DNA of 64,000 nt. Source: Achatina immaculata. Its lineage: Eukaryota; Mollusca; Gastropoda; Stylommatophora; Achatinidae. Positions within the stretch are counted from its first letter, which is position 1. Each line of letters opens with the position of its first letter. Below are positions 56,101-63,749 of the stretch, one piece after another. The notes beneath the pieces were generated by a model. The model worked only from the letters and a program-made list of their open reading frames with translations, did no database searches and was not told the origin of the DNA. A program made the position numbers and the translations under genes. The stretch spans positions 53,769,262 through 53,833,261 of the forward strand of contig CM019692.1 in the NCBI GenBank assembly GCA_009760885.1, written 5' to 3'.

Positions 56101-59100
56101 ACTGTTAATTTTTCAGAGTATTAGCATACCACGTTTTTAGCTTTGGAGAGTATTTATATATCTCTTTGTGACCTTTTAAAGAGTATTAACTTACCTTATT
56201 GTTAACTTTGAAGAATTTTAATGTATGAGAGTGAGTCAGAAAGTAACCTTAATGTTATTTTATTTTAATAAAATGTACAAACATGACTGAATACTCCTTA
56301 TTACTTTTCACCATAGTCCCTCACCACATTCAGTGCAGGTTGGTCACTGCTTCACTAATTCCTGGATTCCTTGAGGAAAAAAAAATCTACTGACTGAATG
56401 AACCTGTAGCCAACAATCTATGGTCTTTTTAAATCTATTCATCAGTACTGAACTTCCTCCCACCTTGAAGTGTTCAGACACATGAAAATCACTGGTGCAA
56501 GGTTGGATGAATATGTAAAATGTGGAAGACGCTCCAAACACAGATTTGTAATTTGTTGAGATGTTGGTGTGTGAGACCATGTGTTATCATGCTGTAACAA
56601 CACTCCAGAACTGAGCAAACTAAGATGGTTGTTTTGGTTTTTTTTTCCTGATTGCAGATTTCAATTCATTCTCAAGCAGATCACAGTGTTCTTCGCTTTT
56701 GATAATGCATCCTTCAGTTGTTTGCCATAAATTTGCAAGTGTTAATTCTTTTGCATCCTGAATTCTTCTTCTTCTTCATGAGTGTATATTAACACACCTT
56801 GTTCTTGACTTTGAAGAGAATTTTATCATGTCACTGTTAATTTTTCAGAGTATTAGCATACCACGTTTTTAGCTTTGGAGAGTATTTATATATCTCTTTG
56901 TAGACCTTTTAAAGAGTATTAACTTACCTTATTCTTAACTTTGAAGAATTTTAATGTATGAGAGTGAGTCAGAACCTTAATGTTATTTTATTTGAATAAA
57001 ATGTACAAACATGACTGAATACTCCTTATTACTTTTCACCATAGTGCCTCACCACATTCAGTGCAGGTTGGTCACTGCTTCACTAATTCCTGGATTCCTT
57101 GAGGAAAAAAAAAATCTTCTGACTGAATGAACCTGTAGCCAACAATCTATGGCCTTTTTAAATCTATTCATCAGTACTGAACTTCCTTCCACCTTGAGGT
57201 GTTCAAACACATGAAAATCACTGGTGCAAGGTTGGATGAATATGTAAAATGTGGAAGACGCTCCAAACACAGATTTGTAATTTGTTGAGATGTTGGTGTG
57301 TGAGACCATGTGTTATCATGCTGTAACAACACTCCAGAACTGAGCAAACTAAGATGGTTGTTTTGGTTTTTTTTTCCTGATTGCAGATTTCAATTCATTC
57401 TCAAGCAGATCACTGTGTTCTTCGCTGTTGATAATGCATCCTTCAGTTGTTCCCATAAATTTGCAAGTGTTAATTCTTTCGCATCCTGAATTATTCTTCT
57501 TCTTCTTCATCGAACACTTTCAGATGTTAGCGTTGGTATCTTTGAAGAATGCTGCTGTTTGTCTTAGGCTGTTAAGATCACCATACAGCCTGTCATAGAC
57601 TGGTGCAGGTGGTGGCCAAAAGTACTGTTTCAGTTCTTCATGTGGAGGGCAGTCATTTAACAGGTACTGGGCTGTCATTTTGTTGTGGGCTGTCATTTTG
57701 TCGGCACCAACTCCTGACTTAACTTCCACACTCTGCCAGAACAGATTTTGATGAGAAATTTTTGTAGAAAGAAACTGGAAGGATGTTATTCTGTAATTAA
57801 AAATATGGGTTGTGTTAGAAATGTGCTAGTTTTTATTTTTTTTGACTTTGCCTAAATATCTCTTTGAGCATTGACTGGCAGATGTGCACAAGTGGTATTT
57901 TGTAATAAAAGAGTTAATTTTCTTGTCCAGCCACTGAGACCCGGTGAAGTTGAAACATGAAAATCAGAAATTCTGAATTGAAGATGTCTTTGAATTTTGC
58001 AGACTCCAGACTTTAAATGGTTCATGGGGTCCAACTGGTTGCAGGCAGACAGGGATTGTCAGAACCAACTGTGTTGATTGTTTGGATAGGACCAACACGG
58101 CACAGTTTGCTTTAGGTCGTTGTGCTTTGGCTTATCAGGTACTTAACTCAGTTGTGAAGATCAGCAGGAGGGCTTGAGTTCATTGAAAAGTGGAGGAGAT
58201 TTAGGTGTAGAAAAGACAAGGAGATTAGAGTTTCATTTAGTGTTGTTTGTCAATAGTTGAAACAGTTCCATATTTCTTCAGATATAACTAAATGTTCTAG
58301 ATATCTTCAGATATAACTAAATGTTTTGGATTTCTTCGGATATAACTAAATGTTCCAGATTTCTTCAGTTATAACTAAATGTTCCAGATTGCTTCATTTA
58401 TAACTAAATATTCAAGATTTCTTCAGATATAATTAAATGTTTTGGATTTCTTCAGATATAACTAAATGTTTTGGATTTCTTCAGATATAACTAAATGTTC
58501 CATATTTCTTCAGATAAAACTAAAGGTTCCAGATTTCTTCAGATATAACTAAATGTTCTATATTTCTTCAGATATAACTAAATGTTCCATATTTCTTCAG
58601 GTATAACTAAATGTTCCAAATTTCTTTTGGACCTAACTAAATGATCTAAATGTAATCCAGTTATTTTTGCTTATAGCCATGTACAGATGTGGTGGTTTGC
58701 ATTGTTTTCTCATAACATGAACAGGATATAAATACTTAGAACTCTTGTGTCAAATAGTCATTCAGTCAGTCATTTGCATGTCCCTTGCAGACATTTGCCT
58801 CCCTAACAGCACTCCCGTAGGCCTCTTTGTAAGCATGATGCTCCGCTGCTGATGCATCCGTTTGCAGATTATCAGTGATGTCTTGCAGCTGTCTTCATCT
58901 TGGTCTTCCTCTCTTTCTTTTTCCCATTATGTACTCTTCCAAGATGGTCTTCTCTAGATTATCATGACGTTTAATGTGTCCAAAATATTTAAGTTTTCTC
59001 TCTTTAATCCTCTTTACTAGCCAGCCTTCTTCAATATTAACACTTTGTTGACCACAGTTATTTACCCTGAAAAACCCCCAGTTCCCAGCCATTTTTCTGA

Positions 59101-62100
59101 AAAATGAACTTTTTTGAGTGAACTTAGAAAAACATGCATATCTCTACTCACCCTTTAGGGAATGTAATCCAACTTGGTAGACAGACTCCCAAGACCCTCT
59201 AGTACTTCTTGAGGGTGTGATATCTTGTGAAACAACTATCTGAATGCAGTGGAACTTGACAACTTTGACAAAAAAAAATTTGTTTCACTCTTTTTCTCAT
59301 TGACCAAGCACACTCTGCACTTCCTAGATGATGCTTTTTTAGTGCCTTCATCCTCAGGATTCACCAGAACATGATTATTTACTATTCCAGACAATCACTG
59401 TTGTGCATTGTTGATATCATGCGAACAAATCTTTCGTCTTTCCTTCATCAGTCGAAAGCTGCTGCTTCGGTTTATACAACTCTTGAAATTTAGGCAAAAA
59501 ATAATCCAGCAGAGGTTTTATTTTGCTAATTCTACTTGTTTCTGGAAATGTTTGAGAGTTGTCAGAGAAATGCAGAAGTGTCAGAAGATGCTCAAATTTA
59601 GCTCTGCTCATTGTTTTTGAAAATATTGGTGTTTCCAGAAGAGGGTCTGTTTTCCAGTAATATTTTCCAGTGTGTCTTCCTAGTCTGGTCCATCAAAATG
59701 ATCAATCCAAAGAATTTGTTAATGTCTGAATGTGTTATATTTTCAGACAAAAAGGCAGTAGTTTGTTCATATGTTGTGTCTGTGCACAGTATAAATTTTC
59801 ATGATGAGGTAACAGTTTAAAAAAAATCATTGCCAAACACTGTACTGAAAATTTCCTCCATGCTGTCTTGTTTGTTTACATTCACTGAAACACCAGAATT
59901 TCCTATAAATTTTTCAAGAACTGGTGTAGAATCAATGTTACTCCACACACCTATATCACTGCTAACTATATCACACAAAAAATGTGAAATACTTACTGTT
60001 GAAGAATCATATCCTGACTTCGAATCACAATCACACTATCTCTGGAATTTTCACTTCTGACACAGCAACACTGTGCCTAGTTATCATATTTTTAATCAGA
60101 TCGCCGTCACAGAAATCACTTTGAAACACATCAATTTCATTACTAGAATCATTAAACAGTGGTTTTTATTAATTACTAGGGTAGTCTGACAAAAGATTCT
60201 GGGCATAATTCATTGTACTGTCGCAGTAACATCGAGCGTAACGTGCTCCGCCATTTGCACAAAATGTCGACTTGGCGAGATCTCGTAAACACGTGTTTCC
60301 GACAGCTAAACCAGCGAGATTTCTATTTTTTTTTAAGTTACAAAGATTAAAAACAATATTTTATTATATTAACTTTGCAGTAAAAATACAAACAACCAAA
60401 AATTACTTTAAATAACACGCTAGAAACAGTTTAAATAAGACGACCATCGAATACGGCAAATCCGCCTTTCGGTCAACAACGCACGGAAACCAGAAATACG
60501 GATTTTCCCGTATTTGGTCAACAAAGTGTTAAGTTCTTGTAGTATGGATATATTTGTTCTTTTTTGTGTCCATGATATTTGAAGAAGTCTTCTGTAGCAT
60601 TTACATTCAAAGGCATTTATGTGTTTCTCAGCTGTTTTGTTAAGTGTCCAGGTCTCACAGGCATATGTTGCGATGGGAAAAATGCATGACCTTAAAAATC
60701 TTATTTTTGTAGTTCTGTCTGTTCCTCTCCACAGTTTCTTTAGTTGTTTTACTTTTTGAAGAGCGATAGATGTCCTCCTTTTAATTTCCCTCATTGTATT
60801 TCCATTATTAGTTAGTGGTGATCCAAAATATTCAAAACTCTCCACCTCTTTCAATTTTTCCTCATTGATTCATATATCAGCTGCCATATTTGTTTTGTCA
60901 TTTGTCATCAATTTAGTTTTCTTCACATTAAGATACAGGTTTTGCTCTTCACTATTCAAATAACACACACAAAATACAAATTTAGCCAGATTTGTTGTGC
61001 AGACCTGTCAGTAGTCTACTTTGACTGCTCTTTCTTTCTTGCAGTTGTATGCTATGGGAGTACTGGAAAGTCCTCATCTGGACTTTGATACAGATTGTAT
61101 GAAGTAAGTTACCATATTAGTGATAAAGTTCTTTGTCTAAGTTGTCAGATTAGTAATATAGTTGTTTAAAGTAAACTGTCACATGAGTAATGTAGTTGTT
61201 TGTAGTAAGTTGTTACATTAGTAGTATAGTTGTTTATACTTTGAAACATAATAAGTATACGGAAGTACATGGAAATACTGTTTTCCATTCCATTTTATAA
61301 CTATACCCCCTAACATATCAAGACCCGCGCTTTTACTCTGGTAAGCAACTGAACGTCCGTGTTTCTTCCTCTGGCACTGAAAGTATTAATGTTACTGCAC
61401 ATTATTTTGACATTTTAACAGCACCATGTCAGCATCCATTGGGATTTTATAGCACAAGTTGATCTGATACTCATTCACAAATTACCTACACACTTATGCC
61501 ATCACATGTCTTAAATAGTCCTTTCAGTTTTTGTGTAGAATTATTAGTTTAATTGAATATTAAAGTCACATACAAAGTTTTCTGTTCAGATCGCTACGGC
61601 AGTTCATTTTGTATTTGAAAATATAATCATTTAAGAGATGGTTAAGAGGTGTCCCTGTTGGTGAGATGTACTGAGCAGAGAAGAAAAAGTCAGTTCCAGT
61701 TGTTATCACAACTCATAACTACATCTGCTACTTCTCAAGACCACATCTTGTACTTTTCACTTCTGACACAGCAACACTGTGCCTAGTTATCATATTTTTA
61801 ATCAGATCGCCGTCACAGAAATCACTTTGAAACACATCAATTTCATTACTAGAATCATTAAACAGTGGTTTTTATTAATTACTAGGGTAGTCTGACAAAA
61901 GATTCTGGGCATAATTCATTGTACTGTCGCAGTAACATCGAGCGTAACGTGCTCCGCCATTTGCACAAAATGTCGACTTGGCGAGATCTCGTAAACACGT
62001 GTTTCCGACAGCTAAACCAGCGAGATTTCTATTTTTTTTTAAGTTACAAAGATTAAAAACAATATTTTATTATATTAACTTTGCAGTAAAAATACAAACA

Positions 62101-63749
62101 ACCAAAAATTACTTTAAATAACACGCTAGAAACAGTTTAAATAAGACGACCATCGAATACGGCAAATCCGCCTTTCGGTCAACAACGCACGGAAACCAGA
62201 AATACGGATTTTCCCGTATTTGGTCAACAAAGTGTTAAGTTCTTGTAGTATGGATATATTTGTTCTTTTTTGTGTCCATGATATTTGAAGAAGTCTTCTG
62301 TAGCATTTACATTCAAAGGCATTTATGTGTTTCTCAGCTGTTTTGTTAAGTGTCCAGGTCTCACAGGCATATGTTGCGATGGGAAAAATGCATGACCTTA
62401 AAAATCTTATTTTTGTAGTTCTGTCTGTTCCTCTCCACAGTTTCTTTAGTTGTTTTACTTTTTGAAGAGCGATAGATGTCCTCCTTTTAATTTCCCTCAT
62501 TGTATTTCCATTATTAGTTAGTGGTGATCCAAAATATTCAAAACTCTCCACCTCTTTCAATTTTTCCTCATTGATTCATATATCAGCTGCCATATTTGTT
62601 TTGTCATTTGTCATCAATTTAGTTTTCTTCACATTAAGATACAGGTTTTGCTCTTCACTATTCAAATAACACACACAAAATACAAATTTAGCCAGATTTG
62701 TTGTGCAGACCTGTCAGTAGTCTACTTTGACTGCTCTTTCTTTCTTGCAGTTGTATGCTATGGGAGTACTGGAAAGTCCTCATCTGGACTTTGATACAGA
62801 TTGTATGAAGTAAGTTACCATATTAGTGATAAAGTTCTTTGTCTAAGTTGTCAGATTAGTAATATAGTTGTTTAAAGTAAACTGTCACATGAGTAATGTA
62901 GTTGTTTGTAGTAAGTTGTTACATTAGTAGTATAGTTGTTTATACTTTGAAACATAATACGTACACGGAAGTACATGGAAATACTGTTGTCCATTCCATT
63001 TTATAACTATACGTCCTAACATATCAAGACCCGCGCTTTTACTCTGGTAAGCAACTGAACGTCCATGTTTCTTCCTCCAGCACTGAAAGTGTTAATGTTT
63101 CTGCACATTATTTTGACATTTTAACAGCTCCATGTCAGCATCCATTGGGATTTTATAGCATAAGTTGATCTGATACTCATTCACAAATTACCTACACACT
63201 TATGCCATCACATGTCTTAAATAGTCCTTTCAGTTTTTGTGTAGAATTATTAGTTTAATTGAATATTAAGGTCACATACAAAGGTTTTCTGTTCAGATCG
63301 CTACGGCAGTTCATTTTGTATTTGAAAATATAATCATTTAAGAGATGGTTAAGAAGTGTCTCTATTGGTGAGATGTACTGAGCAGAGAAGAAAAAGTCAG
63401 TTCCAGTTGTTATCACAACTCATAACTACATCTGCTACTTCTCAAGACCACATCTTGCACTTTTCAAGACCACATCTAGTACTTTTCAAGACCATATCTA
63501 GTATTCTTCAAGATTACATCTTGTACTTCTCAAGACCTGAATCCACGTTCCTCAGAATCTCATTGTTTTTGTCTTAATCAAGAATGCTTGAAGAACTGTA
63601 TGAAGACCATGGAGATACAGTGGCTTTACAGTATGGAGGCAGCCAGCTGGTCCATCGTATCAAAGGTTACAGGAAAGTAGCACCATGGACGTCACACAGC
63701 AGAGACATTATGCAGACTTTGTCTCGTTATTACAGCAATGCTTTCTCAG
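35099..63749 (+). CDS. FIG4: FIG4 polyphosphoinositide 5-phosphatase (Sac3), 5' part, partial
   Basis: This Sac-domain enzyme removes the 5-phosphate from PI(3,5)P2 on endolysosomal membranes and, with VAC14, also supports PIKfyve. Fifteen successive exons encode about 643 residues, matching animal FIG4 (about 900 residues) from the N-terminus to the segment after the catalytic domain. The rest is off the right edge. Landmarks are QKLVLYET and RYYIVGSN near the start, [55 protein letters not shown], the CX5R loop in [14 protein letters not shown], and [15 protein letters not shown]. The Ile at the position mutated in human CMT4J (I41) is conserved. Two in-frame ATGs (35099, 35105) are possible starts. 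All sites are GT-AG. Exon 14 is present twice. A low-complexity insertion is coded in exon 6. Confidence 0.96.
35330..35570 (-). mobile_element. SINE copy, minus strand
   Basis: GACACTGTCGGCACAGTAAA, GTGGTCAACATCATGTCTGG, AGATTTGAACTGCCC and a GCCATGGGAGAATAG segment follow the layout of the SINE at 50085-50330. It is diverged. Confidence 0.55.
35795..35892 (-). mobile_element. LINE family E 3'-terminal fragment
   Basis: The CAGTCAGTCAGTCAGT tail is followed by the reverse complement of the AKFRKGHAN coding end, about 95 bp in all. Confidence 0.7.
36530..36805 (-). mobile_element. SINE copy, minus strand
   Basis: It holds CAGTGTTGGGCCTGTATGTC, GTGGTCTGTATCATGCTTGG and a tRNA-like end with GGGACTTGAACTTGGTACCA, the layout of the other SINE copies. 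Confidence 0.55.
36830..36935. repeat. About 38-bp direct repeat, 3 copies
   Basis: TGAGGGTTGGTTACTTTGTC with CAACCATCTAA is repeated three times in FIG4 intron 1. Confidence 0.85.
37086..37184 (+). CDS. FIG4: FIG4 exon 2
   Basis: The 99-base exon, phase 0 at both ends, encodes [25 protein letters not shown] and LLIHDDK. The Ile of LKID is the residue equivalent to human I41. Confidence 0.95.
37300..37990 (+). other. FIG4 intron 2, first part
   Basis: It has loosely repeated CACACATACGTCATGT-type motifs at 37320-37530 (about 65 bp period). No coding or mobile element was recognised. Confidence 0.5.
38008..39623 (+). mobile_element. RTE-like LINE family F, 5'-truncated, young insertion with TSD
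   Basis: A 10-base duplication GTGTAGCGCT flanks it (37998-38007 and 39624-39633). It lacks the endonuclease. A long frame (38291-39406) encodes the linker and the RT domain: [32 protein letters not shown] and [10 protein letters not shown]. One base is lost in the FADD motif, which shifts the frame. About 520 bp of the C-terminal region is missing between two AACAACAGAA repeats. It ends in a (GA)n tail in FIG4 intron 2. These RTs are often annotated as craniofacial development protein 2-like. Confidence 0.93.
39845..40205. repeat. 24-bp minisatellite, about 14 copies
   Basis: The unit is CACACACCAGATCAGCCACT plus TTAAGT. It ends about 50 bp before FIG4 exon 3. Confidence 0.94.
40258..40381 (+). 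CDS. FIG4: FIG4 exon 3
   Basis: It encodes [15 protein letters not shown], a Lys/Asn-rich loop and NVSAFGIV, splitting a Gly codon after one base. Confidence 0.94.
40763..40919 (+). CDS. FIG4: FIG4 exon 4
   Basis: It encodes [20 protein letters not shown], an [15 protein letters not shown] segment and LHPDES. The donor is GTGATG, leaving two bases. Confidence 0.95.
41466..42509 (+). mobile_element. RTE-like LINE family F, second young copy with TSD
   Basis: A 12-base duplication ATATGCATATTC flanks it (41454-41465 and 42510-42521). It starts inside the RT domain ([16 protein letters not shown]) and runs to [26 protein letters not shown] and a (GA)n tail. It nearly matches the copy at 38008 where they overlap. 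The FADD motif is intact in frame but reads FADH, and further stops occur near 41985 and 42178. It lies in FIG4 intron 4. Confidence 0.93.
42530..43480 (+). other. FIG4 intron 4, remainder
   Basis: AT-rich with no recognised element. Frames on both strands are short and featureless. Confidence 0.5.
43500..43680. repeat. 32-bp repeat and LINE A 3' scrap
   Basis: ACATACTGAGAGATAATTCA with GATAGACTGATGC is repeated three times (43500-43600), then CATCTTATATCTTACATCCT and GTCAGGCTGGGCTCACAT recall the family A 3' end. Confidence 0.65.
43774..43824 (+). CDS. FIG4: FIG4 exon 5
   Basis: The 51-base exon encodes [16 protein letters not shown] and splits codons at both ends (two bases left over). 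It is among the most conserved strings of the Sac domain. Confidence 0.94.
44150..44490. repeat. Degenerate repeats of a GCTAATATGTGACAAGAGCT unit
   Basis: About eight loose copies of TTGCTAATATGTGACAAGAG with CTGTCAGAAG precede a LINE family E fragment in FIG4 intron 5. One more copy follows the LINE at about 46090-46140. Confidence 0.7.
44730..45426. mobile_element. piggyBac-type MITE with TTAA target
   Basis: It has terminal inverted repeats CTCTTTCCGTG at 44730 and its complement ending at 45426, flanked by TTAA on both sides (44726-44729, 45427-45430). It is 697 bp with no coding capacity. The GC-richer interior has GCGGGTCTTTG and TACTTCCGTATACG motifs also found in FIG4 intron 14. TTAA duplication is characteristic of piggyBac. 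Confidence 0.75.
45518..45610 (+). mobile_element. tRNA-like sequence (SINE head or tRNA pseudogene)
   Basis: AGCTAGTTCAGTCAGTAGGA resembles box A and GGGTTCGAACCCC is a perfect box B, with a T-run terminator after CTCTGCGA. The acceptor stem does not pair well, so it is not a functional tRNA gene. Two ~65 bp imperfect repeats with GAGTAAACGT and TTAGGACCCTG follow (45700-45840). Confidence 0.55.
46209..46531 (+). CDS. FIG4: FIG4 exon 6 (with low-complexity insertion)
   Basis: It begins with the conserved [14 protein letters not shown], then about 90 residues rich in Ser, Gln, Pro, Asn and Lys without similarity to the known loop, ending with RQRENKK. Vertebrate FIG4 has a shorter, different, acidic loop here. 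The last base of the exon starts a Glu codon completed in exon 7. Confidence 0.9.
46826..46960 (+). CDS. FIG4: FIG4 exon 7
   Basis: It encodes [17 protein letters not shown], then [18 protein letters not shown]. It has phase 1 at both ends. Confidence 0.95.
48530..48990 (+). mobile_element. LINE family D 3' fragment nested in Tigger
   Basis: The plus-strand frame 48566-48967 encodes [49 protein letters not shown] and a [11 protein letters not shown] stop, followed by a (GAT)n tail. The frame is open for 133 residues, so it is one of the youngest D copies. Confidence 0.85.
49078..49180 (+). mobile_element. tRNA-like SINE head nested in Tigger
   Basis: GAGTTAGCGCAGTTCGTTAG (box A-like) and TGTGGTTCAAATCCCAGG (box B-like) are about 50 bp apart, followed by TTGTGATTTTT. 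A long variable arm or decay separates them. Confidence 0.5.
50085..50330 (-). mobile_element. tRNA-derived SINE, best-preserved copy
   Basis: Read on the minus strand it starts near TTAGTGCACTGGTCTCTCAT, has box B GGGGTTCAAATCCGG, then GACACCCCAGTCACCCAGCT, and ends at GGTGTTAGTGCTCAT complement with GCCTTAGAGGCA. At least five related copies lie in this window. It is in FIG4 intron 7. Confidence 0.7.
50569..50669 (+). CDS. FIG4: FIG4 exon 8
   Basis: It encodes [18 protein letters not shown] and [14 protein letters not shown], ending in phase 0 at GTAAGT. Confidence 0.95.
51055..51360. repeat. 30-bp minisatellite, about 10 copies
   Basis: The unit is GATATGCTTTCTTAACTTCC plus TGCCTGCAGT. 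The minus-strand frame through it ([10 protein letters not shown] repeats) is an artefact. Confidence 0.94.
51822..53092 (+). mobile_element. Mariner transposon, full length but broken
   Basis: The ends are ~35-bp inverted repeats (TGAAGGGTGATTGATAAGTT / TGAGAGGTGACTGATAAGTT) with TA on both sides. Length is 1,271 bp, normal for mariner. The transposase is spread over three frames: an HTH region with [10 protein letters not shown] and [18 protein letters not shown] (first catalytic Asp), VIFHQDNPP (second), and YSPDLAP (third). At least three frameshifts and missing residues between the second and third Asp mean it is inactive. It lies in FIG4 intron 8. Confidence 0.92.
53144..53306 (+). CDS. 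FIG4: FIG4 exon 9
   Basis: It encodes [32 protein letters not shown] and IVPKPTIS. It leaves one base of a Leu codon. Confidence 0.95.
53380..54020 (+). other. FIG4 intron 9, no element recognised
   Basis: AT-rich sequence with a short TCTCTC run near 53975-54000. Confidence 0.5.
54068..54165. repeat. 30-bp direct repeat, 3 copies
   Basis: TTTAGTACATCCAGGACACA with TGATATTCTC occurs three times, about 90 bp before FIG4 exon 10. Confidence 0.93.
54258..54355 (+). CDS. FIG4: FIG4 exon 10
   Basis: It encodes [18 protein letters not shown] and [11 protein letters not shown]. Phase 0 at donor GTAAGG. Confidence 0.95.
54986..55119 (+). CDS. FIG4: FIG4 exon 11
   Basis: It encodes [32 protein letters not shown] and FDMARVNK. 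It leaves two bases at GTGTGA. Confidence 0.95.
55130..55763 (+). other. FIG4 intron 11, no element recognised
   Basis: AT-rich with a doubled ~120-bp block (TGATGTTTACATGAGTTTGT at about 55135 and TGATGTTTACATTAGTTCAT at about 55257), a short local duplication. Confidence 0.55.
55764..55880 (+). CDS. FIG4: FIG4 exon 12
   Basis: It encodes [18 protein letters not shown] and [19 protein letters not shown]. Two donor/acceptor pairs keep the frame with exon 13: donor after 55880 with acceptor at 58002, or donor after 55884 with acceptor at 58009. The first has the better acceptor. Confidence 0.85.
56050..57510 (-). repeat. ~731-bp tandem duplication containing a mariner 3' remnant
   Basis: 56050-56779 and 56780-57510 are near-identical direct copies, joined at a CTTCTTCTTCAT run. 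Each carries on the minus strand the end of a mariner transposase ([31 protein letters not shown]) reading from about 56580 and 57309. A GAGTGAGTCAGAAAGTAAC end-like motif is near 56228. It lies in FIG4 intron 12. Confidence 0.85.
57515..57735 (-). mobile_element. LINE C-terminal fragment (Jockey/I-type)
   Basis: The minus-strand frame 57729-57520 encodes [35 protein letters not shown] and [10 protein letters not shown], resembling the Cys/His C-terminus of RT ORFs (a TAEHLL-x-CP-like pattern). It is truncated. Confidence 0.6.
58003..58138 (+). CDS. FIG4: FIG4 exon 13 (catalytic loop)
   Basis: It encodes [14 protein letters not shown], the CX5R phosphatase loop C-V-D-C-L-D-R, then [16 protein letters not shown], ending phase 0 at GTACTT. 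The Cys, Arg and second Asp needed by Sac phosphatases are intact, so the enzyme should be active. Confidence 0.95.
58255..58645. repeat. 29-bp minisatellite, about 13 copies
   Basis: The unit is TTCTTCAGATATAACTAAAT plus GTTCCAGAT. It begins about 120 bp after exon 13. Confidence 0.94.
58755..60965 (-). mobile_element. LINE family E, interrupted by a piggyBac element
   Basis: 58755-59040 is the reverse complement of the C-terminus ([18 protein letters not shown]) with a TCAGTCAGTCA tail. It resumes after the piggyBac at 60529 with [34 protein letters not shown] and [16 protein letters not shown] up to about 60965. Family E is therefore older than the piggyBac insertion. Confidence 0.85.
59041..60528 (-). 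mobile_element. piggyBac transposon, broken
   Basis: Inverted repeats CACTTTGTTGACCA lie at both ends, with TTAA on each side (59037-59040, 60529-60532). Length is 1,488 bp. The minus-strand frame 59611-59417 encodes [29 protein letters not shown] and QLSTDEGK, the conserved region leading to a catalytic Asp of piggyBac transposases. Other parts are frameshifted or missing. It is inserted at the TTAA of an ATATTAAGTT site in LINE family E. Confidence 0.9.
61045..61103 (+). CDS. FIG4: FIG4 exon 14, first copy
   Basis: The 59-base exon encodes [19 protein letters not shown] and leaves two bases of a Lys codon, which exon 15 completes. The acceptor is TTTCTTGCAG and the donor GTAAGT. It is identical in sequence and splice sites to the copy at 62751. 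Confidence 0.93.
61238..61386 (-). mobile_element. Fragment of the TTAA MITE, first copy
   Basis: The reverse complement matches the first ~150 bp of the MITE at 44730: the AAGAAACA segment, GCGGGTCTTG, AATGGAATGGAAAACAGTAT and CTTCCGTATAC. It ends CACTGAAAGTA next to TTAA (61387-61390). The other end is not seen. The duplicated copy is at about 62944-63093. Confidence 0.65.
62751..62809 (+). CDS. FIG4: FIG4 exon 14, second copy
   Basis: It is an exact copy of the 59-base exon at 61045 with the same acceptor and donor. Because 59 is not a multiple of three, splicing in both copies would shift the frame and meet TGA at the end of this second copy. Only one copy can be used in a functional transcript. 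Confidence 0.85.
63430..63540. repeat. 22-bp direct repeat, about 5 copies
   Basis: CTTTTCAAGACCACATCTAGTA and variants are repeated just after the end of the tandem duplication. The same motif supplies the right breakpoint. Confidence 0.88.
63583..63749 (+). CDS. FIG4: FIG4 exon 15
   Basis: It encodes [37 protein letters not shown] and [15 protein letters not shown]. It leaves one base at donor GTAATT. The next exon is beyond the right edge. Confidence 0.95.

Larger units (their letters stand above)
60048..63460 (+). repeat. 1706-bp tandem duplication carrying FIG4 exon 14
   Basis: Unit 1 is 60048-61753 and unit 2 is 61754-63460, in direct orientation. The breakpoints share the 6-base microhomology TTTTCA. 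Each unit contains the right third of the piggyBac, the family E remnant, FIG4 exon 14 and a MITE end. The first ~1,200 bp of the units look identical, while the last ~500 bp differ at well over ten sites. Confidence 0.95.

Noticed and set aside
60420..60854. 144-codon minus-strand frame, also at 62126-62560
   Set aside because: It is a chance fusion of the piggyBac end and LINE family E coding sequence, duplicated with the block.
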